Assembly: GCA_031272275.1 (NCBI GenBank)
Contig: JAISUC010000011.1
Coordinates: 18,843-82,842 of the forward strand
Reading direction: 5' to 3'
DNA length: 64,000 bases
Source of the DNA: Actinomycetes bacterium
GTDB taxonomy: Bacteria > Actinomycetota > Coriobacteriia > WRKU01 > WQUG01
Part shown: positions 17,801-26,800 of the stretch, piece after piece
Numbering within the stretch: position 1 is the stretch's first letter
Layout of the letters: each line of letters starts with the position of its first letter
Made by a program: the position numbers and the translations under genes
The notes under the pieces: model-generated
Seen by the model: only the letters and a program-made list of their open reading frames with translations
Told to the model about the DNA's origin: nothing
Databases searched by the model: none

Positions 17801-20800
17801 TTCGCCGTGCCCGTCAGGCGCAGCGTCGTCTCGTAATCGCCCAAGTTCGCCCCACCCGGTCCGGCCGTGGACGTGAACACCAGATAGTATTCCCCGTCCG
17901 GCAGGTTCGTGAACACATAGCCGTTCGTCGCGTCGGTCACTTGGGGCGTGATGGGGTTACCGTCGCGGTCGGCCGTGACCGTGACCCCGGTCGAGGCATT
18001 CACCAAGGTCACCGTGACGCCCGAAATCAAATCCTCGCCGGCATCCTGCACGCCGTTGCGGTTGCGGTCCTCCCAAACCAGGCCGCTGACCGTACGCGGC
18101 AGCCACAGGCCCACGTCGTGGTGCTTCGACTGCCAGACCTCGTCGGCCGGGTTGTTCACGATACTGACTCCCGGAATGGTCGCCGCGGTCAATTCATCGG
18201 GGGAGTACGTCCCCACGGTTGATCCTTGATAGTCGGTCGTCGTGGTATCAGGATTCGTATGCGTGTAAGTGCTGTTCGCGTCACTGTCGACGGCGTCATC
18301 GCCTCCGGCGTCTTTGGGGCTTAAGCTATAGCGACCCAGATCGGCACCGGTACCGTCGGTGAACACCACCACGTAGTTACCCGCAGGCAGGTTGTCAAAC
18401 GCGTAGTTGTGCCCATCCAGCCAGGGCGTCGCCGTCGGGGTTTCCTGATCACTGAAGACCCAGGTGTTACCGGTCACGGTCGCCGTGACGGGGTTACCCC
18501 AGACGTCCACGGCAGGCGTCGTGCCGTCCGCCTGGTACAGGGACACCGTGATGCCGTCGATGGCAGGTTCGTTTGCCTCTCGCACGCCGTCGATGTCACG
18601 ATCCAGCCAGAGCGATCCCGTGATTTCGTACTTGCGCGGATCGCTGACTTTTACGAAGGCGTCCACCGTGGTGTCACTGCTGGTGACATCTGCCCAAAGC
18701 ACAGGCGTAGTCGCCCCGATGGTGTCTGCGTGCACGGGAATCTGCGGGAAGATGCGGTCGGTGATCCCGGTGATGGTGACCTTACCGTATCCCGGACGCA
18801 CGGAGTACTGGGGCGGGGACGCAACTTCCTGCAGGTAATAGATACCCGGGTTCAGGTTGTTCACGATCAAAGTCCCCTGTGCGTCGGTCGTCAGTGTCGT
18901 CGTCACGCTGGTTCCGTCGGCATAGTACAACAGGAACTGCGCACCTGCCAGCTCGTTTTCGTTGTCGGCCTTGTACTTGGTCAGGACGATACGGTGGCTG
19001 GGCACCTTGTCTTCCAGCGTGATCCATTTGCCGCCGTTGGCCTTCATGCTGACGGCCTCGTAGCTGGGCTGATAAATAGTCAGCGTTTCGCTCAACATAT
19101 ACCCGTAAGGAGCTGTGATCTCGCGGAAGGTATAGGTGTGTCCTTCCGCGAACACCAGCCCGAACGGGATGGTAAAGCTGCCGTCTGCCGCCGTGGTCAC
19201 CGTGTAGGTCGCATCCGGCGTGCCCAAATAGACGCTGCCGGTGTATTCGGCGACCTCATAGGTCGCACCACCCAGACCGGCAATCAACTGAATCATGCCG
19301 TCGCTGCGCACCATCTGATGCGGGGTCAGCCCCATCGAGGTCAGCGTCGCGGCGTCGGCCGCCAGGTTCGTGCGTTCGTCGGCAATCGAGGGGTTGTAAA
19401 CACGTGCGATGTCGCCTTTGACGATAACCGGCTGAATCGGGGTGTTCGTGTAGCTAAAGGTGAACTTTTGGATTTGCGTCGACGATGCCACGCTGAAGTA
19501 CATGTAGTCCGCCGTCGACTGGGACAGGTAACCGGCAGGAACCGATTCGCGGATGCGATAGTTCCCCAATGCCGGCACCGGGATGGTGATAACCACCTTG
19601 CCCGTGCTGTCAGTGGTACCCGTAAGCGACGGGACGTTTACATAGGTGCCCGTGGTGTCGTCGTATTTATCTATCAGGAACTGCACGCCGGCAAATCCGG
19701 TCGCCGGATCAATGGTTCCCAGCGTCCCGTTCGATGCCAGCTGTCCGTTTGCGCTGGGGGTGTACTTGGTCTTGGTGATGGTGATTTCAGCCGGCTGGAT
19801 GTTCAGCAGGTTTTTCACGATCAGCATGTCGCTGCGATATGCGACTGACGAGGCATTCACGATTTGCCCGGCGTTATTCACCTGGAAGCGAATGGGCGTG
19901 ATAATCGCCACGTAATCGGTGGGCGGCGCCACTTCGCTCACGTAATACCAGGTGTTTGCGACCAGGTTCGTGAAGGTGATCTTTCCGGTCGCATCGGTCG
20001 CATAGGTACCCACCAAGGTCCCGGTGTTCGGCACGCCCTGGTACAGGCGGAACTGCACACCGGACAGAGCCTTGCCCGAAGACGGCGTCATGTCGGTTTC
20101 TGCCATCGCGCGCGCCGATTCGGTCAACGCCGCCAGTTTCAGCAGCGTCACATTCACATAGGCATTGCGGATGGTGACCGTATTGCCCGATACCGTCGGG
20201 GCATAGGTCCCGGAGGCATAGGGGGCCGCAGGCGCGGTCGCAATCGTCACGGTGGATGCCGCGACCGCCACCGTGAACTCGCCGGTCGGGGTCAGAATCC
20301 CGGGTGCGGACATTTCCTTGATGGTGTAGTTTCCGACCGGGATGTGTTCCAAGCTGATTTTGCCCGCACTGTCGGTGACCACCGAATAGGTCTGATAGGG
20401 CGAGGATACCTGGGTTATCAGGAAGGGCACGCCGGCAGCTGCCGTACCGGCCCCGCCTGTTTTGGTGATATTCAGGTTGCCATAGACCGGCTCTGCCGTG
20501 TTGGAATAATAGGCCAGTTTCGCCACCGGGCTGGTGGTGGTTCCGGGTGCGGTCAACACAAAGCTGTTCGCGTTGACCGTTCGAATCAGGTCGGAGGGCA
20601 GATACCCGGCAGGCGGCGAGATTTCTTTGACGATGTAGTCGCCGCGCCACAGTTTCGCCGTATCCAGCGTGCTGCCGTTGGTGCTGGTCCAGTTGGGACT
20701 GGACGTGTCAGACGGGAAGACCACCCAACCGGTCTTGTTGGTGGCACTGGTGAACCACGCCGCATCCAGCTGCGCGTGGTTGTTGTCCAAAGTGCCGCTG

Positions 20801-23800
20801 GTGGCGGTCATCAGCAGGTCACCGGTGGTCGTGTCATACAGTCCGAAGGTGGCTCCGTTCAAGCCGGCTCCGGTCAGTTCGTTCGCGGTGGTACCGGCGG
20901 TTTTCTTCATGATGATGGTCGCCGGGTTGTCCTTGAGCTCGTTGTAGACCGACAGCGTTTCCAGCAAGGGCGAGTTATCCGCCCCATAGGCAAAGGTGTT
21001 GTATGCCCGCATGCCCGGCTGAGCGATGGTGGCGGCAGCTGTCGACAACGTCGGCGCCTTCATCTTGATACGCACTTCCAAGGTATCGGGTTTGATCATT
21101 TCGGCCGTCGGGTTGACCTCACGCACGCGCACCGCGCGCACCTGACGAGCCCAAATATCGCTCCACGTCCCCAACGCCGCCACCTGCGCCTGATTGCGCC
21201 AAGTGTATCCGGCCGGTGGTGTGGCATACCAAACGTCTGCGGTAACTCCGTTTCCGAAACTGTCCGGAATCGGGTTGTTGCTCATCAGGTATTCGACCAC
21301 ATAGTCACTCGCCGTCATCGGCGTGCCGCCGTTCAGGGTGCCGGTGACAGTCACCGCCGTGGCGGGCGGGCCGGCTATCACGTCGGTGTTCGCGTCCTGG
21401 AACTCGCTGTAGCGCGGACCGCGATACCAGCTCATGTTCGGAACGATGGCCTTGTCATCCGCGTAGGGCAAAACATCCAGCACCTGCACTCCGTCATAAG
21501 GGCTCGGCCAAGCATTCGAAACCGTCAATCGGTACTCGAAGTTATTCGTGTTGCCGACAACGCCACTGGTCTGAATACCGGTCGCCGACCACGGACCGTA
21601 ACTGCCGTCGGCCTGCATCGCGCGGATGGTCTTTTCAGCCAACAAGCTGGAGATACCGATCACGTTCACCCGCGCCGATGCCTTCAGCACGCCGGTTGCC
21701 CCGAAGGGGTTGTTGGTATCGGTCGTCTCCCAATTCGAACTGTCCCCCACACCTTGGTGCACGGCTGACGGGTCGTTCGCATAGGTCATATAGGCGTTGT
21801 TCACCAGCGCGACTCCGCTGGGGGCGGTTTTTGCCACTTTACCCGACAGCACGCCCACGATACCGGCATCCGAAAGCGCCTTACTCCCCGATTTGACCAA
21901 CTTCGCCAAGGTCAGGGTATTGGCCTTAATCACCAGCAGGGGCGCGTTGATGTGGTTGTAGGTGGCACTGGCCGCCGCCGTGTCTTTGTCGACGTAGGTG
22001 ACCGTAAGCCCCGTCGCCGCCAGCTTGAACTCGTTTGACGGCGTGAAGGTGTCATAGTTGAAATTGTCAGGCAGGACGTCGATAATCGTCACGTTGTTCA
22101 GCACCGTGTCGAATCCGTCCGGCATGACCTCGTCTACACCGTCATAGACATCGATCATCAATCGATACGACATTTGGGAGGGCGTCCCGTCGCTCTGTGT
22201 CGCATAAACCGTCTCGGAACCCCCGTTGCGATCTTTGCTCAGACCGATTCCGGCGTTCACCGGATGAATGCGGAAGCTGTGTTCATCGACCGCACTATAG
22301 GTGCGCTGCGTCACCGTGCCGTCCAGCAGGGTCCGCACGTTGGTGCGGGTCACAGTGCCATAGTTGTGGTAATAGCCCAAGGGGAAATCGGCGTCGAAAT
22401 AATAGCTCTCGTCCACGCCGGTTAAGGGGTTATCGGTCTGCCGGTGACTGGTCAGCGGCCAGGCAGCCAAGGGCTCGCCGTTTGTCTGATAGTACGTCAC
22501 CGCGATTTGCTTGAAGTTGTTTTCGGCTCCAGCCGGGTTCTTGAGCTTCGTATAGAAATAGACTTCTTCAGATGTGTCACCCGGCTTGATGACCTTAATC
22601 GACTCGGTCACCGTGATGCGGGTAATGGACTGCTGCTGTGCGACGGTCAGGCCGGCTGCGGTAAAGTCCAGCTTGCCCACGACGTTTTGGCGATCCAGCA
22701 CCACGACGTCTTTCGTGCCGTCCCAGTGATAGGCCGTCACACGCGCGGGCGCATAGCCGTTGGTGTTACCGCGTTTGGCGGAAATGTTATTGGCGGTCCC
22801 GTTTGTTCCGGTGGGGTCGACCCCACTGAAATACATACGGGTATCCATACCGCGCCGTTTGCCGTCGGGCTGCGATGCATCCGCATAGACGCCGTCGATG
22901 ACGTCCTCATAGCTGATGTTCTTTGACAACCACCCGGTGGGCCAGGGGTCGCCGGCATAGATCTTTTGGCCGTTATAGTACCCGCCGAACTCATCGACCT
23001 CGCCTTGTCCCCAAGCGGCACGGATGCCTATCTCCCACAGGAACTCGCCGGTTTTCTCGGCGTTCGTGTCCCAGAACCAACCCTGGGTGATCGGGATGAT
23101 TTGCCCGTCAAAGGTCTTGTCCCCGGTAAAGTGCGGGGCGATCGCCCATTTGCTGAAGTTACCCGGATAGGTGGGTGCCGTGGGTGTGTTGATCGTGTCG
23201 CTGGCCTCGAAACTGACCGGTTGTCCCACCAGTGCCGGATCGAGCGTTTCACTGCGTCCCAAAGGCAAGGTGGGATCGGCGGCCAAGGTATAGAACTCGC
23301 TGCCACCCGGATCATCGATCGTCATGTGGAAACTGATTTCGTTTTCCCATTCCTGCACGTCCAAAGCAAAGGGGAAACCCAGCACCAGTTCAGGTGTGGG
23401 GACATTCATCTTGACATTGGTATAGGTCCGCTGCACCTCCAGCGCGCGACCCTGCATATCGGTCCGGGTCACCACCCAGCCGGGGTTGCGCGCGGGCACA
23501 AACTCGGCCGGTACCGTTTCCAGCGAACCGTCCGTTTGGTCGACCTTGATATAGGTCGGGATCGTGTCGATATAGGTGAAGGTATCGATATTGCGCCGGA
23601 CATTGGTGACCTTGAACTTGTAGGTCAAAACGGCAGTCTTGCCGGGTGCATCGTATTTCACGTCGCCGTAAGACCAGGGGGTGTTGACACCGGCAACCAG
23701 ATTGTTGTCGTCATCACGCGGCTGATGAATCGCGCCCAGATTGATACCGACATCGTCGCGCCATTCGTCCCCATGTCCGTCATTTGCAATTTTCTGTATC

Positions 23801-26800
23801 GTCGGGGCGTCGTAATAGCCGGACAGATAGACATAGGGGTCTGCCACCGCTATCGGAACACCGGAGGTATTAATCAGGGTCGCGTACAGCGGGAAGCTCG
23901 CATTTTGTTGTGTGGGACCCTGTGCCAGCCGCCAGGTGGTGGTCGACGCCTGCCGGACACCGGCTGCGATATCGGACAACAGGGTAATGGTCAGGATTCC
24001 CTGTGACGCATCGTTTGCAAAACTATAGTAGCTCGAGGAAGCCGCGCCCTGGAAACTGACGTAGGCAGGGTCGTAGAGCACCTCGATTTTGCTGCCGGCG
24101 TCAATTTTGCCGGTAATACCCGACATCATCGCCCCGATGTCGACTGTCAACAGCTCTCCGATCGGTGCATCCACCGTACCGGGAATCTCGACCACGTGGT
24201 ATGCCGCATAGCCGGACGTGGGTGCGGTGTTGTACTCGAACACCATCGTGCCCGCAATGGCGGTCGGTGAGGGATGTTCGGGCAGTTCAAAATGCTGCGT
24301 CTTACTGGAAGCCGTCGCCGTATAGCCGAACACATTGGGTGCCGACAGTGTCACGTTACCGTTAGCCGGCAGGGTCATGCTGACCTGGCGATCCGGCATC
24401 AGGATGTGGCTGGTGTTTCCCGCCTCGACCATGCGGATTTTAATATTGACCGGATTCATCACGTATCCGTTATGGGTCACCACATCATCGGCGGTGCTGG
24501 TGCTGCTGCCGCCCAGCTTGGTTTTATCCAACACATAGATGGGGACGGACTTGTTCAGGTTGAACCACTGATCCGAGGGACCCACACCCGTTGACGTCGG
24601 GGTGCCCGCATCGGTTGCAGAGAGCGTCTGGTTGTAGATGTTTCCGCTGGTGTTCTCGGGGCTGATGCCACCGATGATCACATAGCGGAGTGTACTGGAA
24701 TCGAATGCGTGGTTCGCACGCCAGCTGCTCCAGTAATAGCGCCCGTCCGCCAGTTCGCTGGCGGCGGTGATGGCCTTGAAATGCGTGGCATCCGACAGGT
24801 CCAAGACATCGATCTTCGGTCCTTGGAAACTACCGTGTTCGATGACCTCCAGGTTTTCGCATCCCGTAAAGTCGATGCTGGTCACGGCAGTCTTTCCCCA
24901 AAACGATGCGAATTCGATGCGTTTCAGATTCGTGCAGCCCTTAAAGCTGATGCTGGTGAGCTTTGTGTTGACTTCGCCCGCGGTGGGATTCGTCGGTGTC
25001 ACCAGGTATCCACCCCAGCTTTGGTCAAACAGTCCTGCACCGATGAGTTCCAGAGAGGTACAACCGCTGAAATCAATGGTCGTGCCGGCATACATCTGGA
25101 ACGCCGATCCGCCAAGTATTTTCAACTTGCTTGATTTGCTGAAGTCCAAATAGGTAATCGGACTGGCCAAGAAAGTCTGTGCGATGGTCCAGTTGGTGCG
25201 GGCCTGTCCCGCCGGCGTGGCACCGTTTGCGGGCTCGCCTGCAACACCCACCAGACGGGTGTCGATTCTGCCCTCGTTTTGGCACAGGTCATCCAGCCAA
25301 GTCAGGTTCGGCATTTCGGTCAGATCGAGTTCGGTCAGAATCGCGCCTTTGAAAGCACGGGGACCGATGCGCTTCAGTTTCGCCAGACCGGTCACGTCCA
25401 GATGCGTCAAGGGGGCGCGCACAAAGGCGTCATCCCAGATAGTCAAAAGGTTCCGGTCGCCCGACAGGTCCAGATCGGTCATCTTGCTCTGCGCAAACGC
25501 CGCGCGACCGATGGCCTTCAGATTGGACAGCCCGGCGATACCCAACGCGAACATCGGGGAGTCGCGGAAGGCAAAGGGGCCGATTGCCTGGAGCTCGGGG
25601 CAGGTCGACAAGTCAAGTTTGGTGAGTTGTGCCTTTTCAAATCCGCCGAGGAACTTCAGGTGCGGGTTCCCGGACAAATCCAAGGTACTCAACTGTGCAT
25701 AACCGAATGCGGCCCGTCCATAGAAACCGGTCGTCGGGGCAGGATCGGTCGGATAGCCGTCCTCGACCTCGCCGAAGAGCGCCGCCTGAGAATAGATATT
25801 CGAGCTCGGCATGTTCAGTGTTTCGGTGGCGGCGCCGGCACCCCAACCGGTTGCCGCATTTTCATTGACGGCGCCGCCCGTCGGGGCCGTTTCCTTGGCG
25901 ACCTCATCGGTCGGGTCATAGCTGATGTATTCCAAGCTCGCGCAGTCAGTCAGATCAAGCTTGGTCAACGTCGCCTTGTAAAAGGCATAGGCACCGATGG
26001 TGGTAAGCTCCGTCAAGCCGTCGAAAGAGATTGACGTCAAAGGTACCTGCTTGAAAGCATCGCGACGGATCAGTTTCAGATGCTTATTCGCAGAGAGGTC
26101 AAGTGTCGTAATCTGCAGGTTGCGGAAGGCCGCAATGCCGATGACCTCCAGATTCGGCGCACCCGACAGGTCAAGGGTCGTCAACTCACAGCCCAGTGGA
26201 GTCGTACCGGAGGCACCACGCTCACGCTCGCCGGCGAAACAGTTTAGACCGATTACTTTCAACCCGGGCAGGTTTTCCAGGCTCAGGGTGGTCAAAGGTG
26301 CCGTCTGGAACGCCTGCTGGGCAATAGTTTCCAGCTTCGGACAGTCCTTTATGGTAAGCGACTCCAGCTTGGATCCGGGATAGGTTCCTGATTTTGTATA
26401 ACACTCAAACGCACTGTTATTGATGATTTCCAGCTCGGGCAAACCCTCAATCACCAAGGTCTTGAGCTCCGTTGTGCGATAGAACGATGACATGCCGATG
26501 GTTTTCAATTTGGGTAGGTCGTTCAGTGTCAGACTGGTGACCTTGATGTGCGCAAAGGCCTGGTTTCCAATGGTTTCCAACCGCTTCAGCCCATTCAGAT
26601 TCAGTGTGGACGAAGTCGACAGGTAAATCCATTGGAAGGCGCTGACTCCGATGGTTTTCAGGTTATCCAGACCGCTGAAGTTAATCGACTGGACCGAGGT
26701 CGCTCCCAGAAACGCATTCACGCCGATATATTCCAAGCTCTCCAAGGGGCTCAGGTCAATGGTCGTGAGCAGCGTCTGGTTGGTGAACACGCCCTTGGCG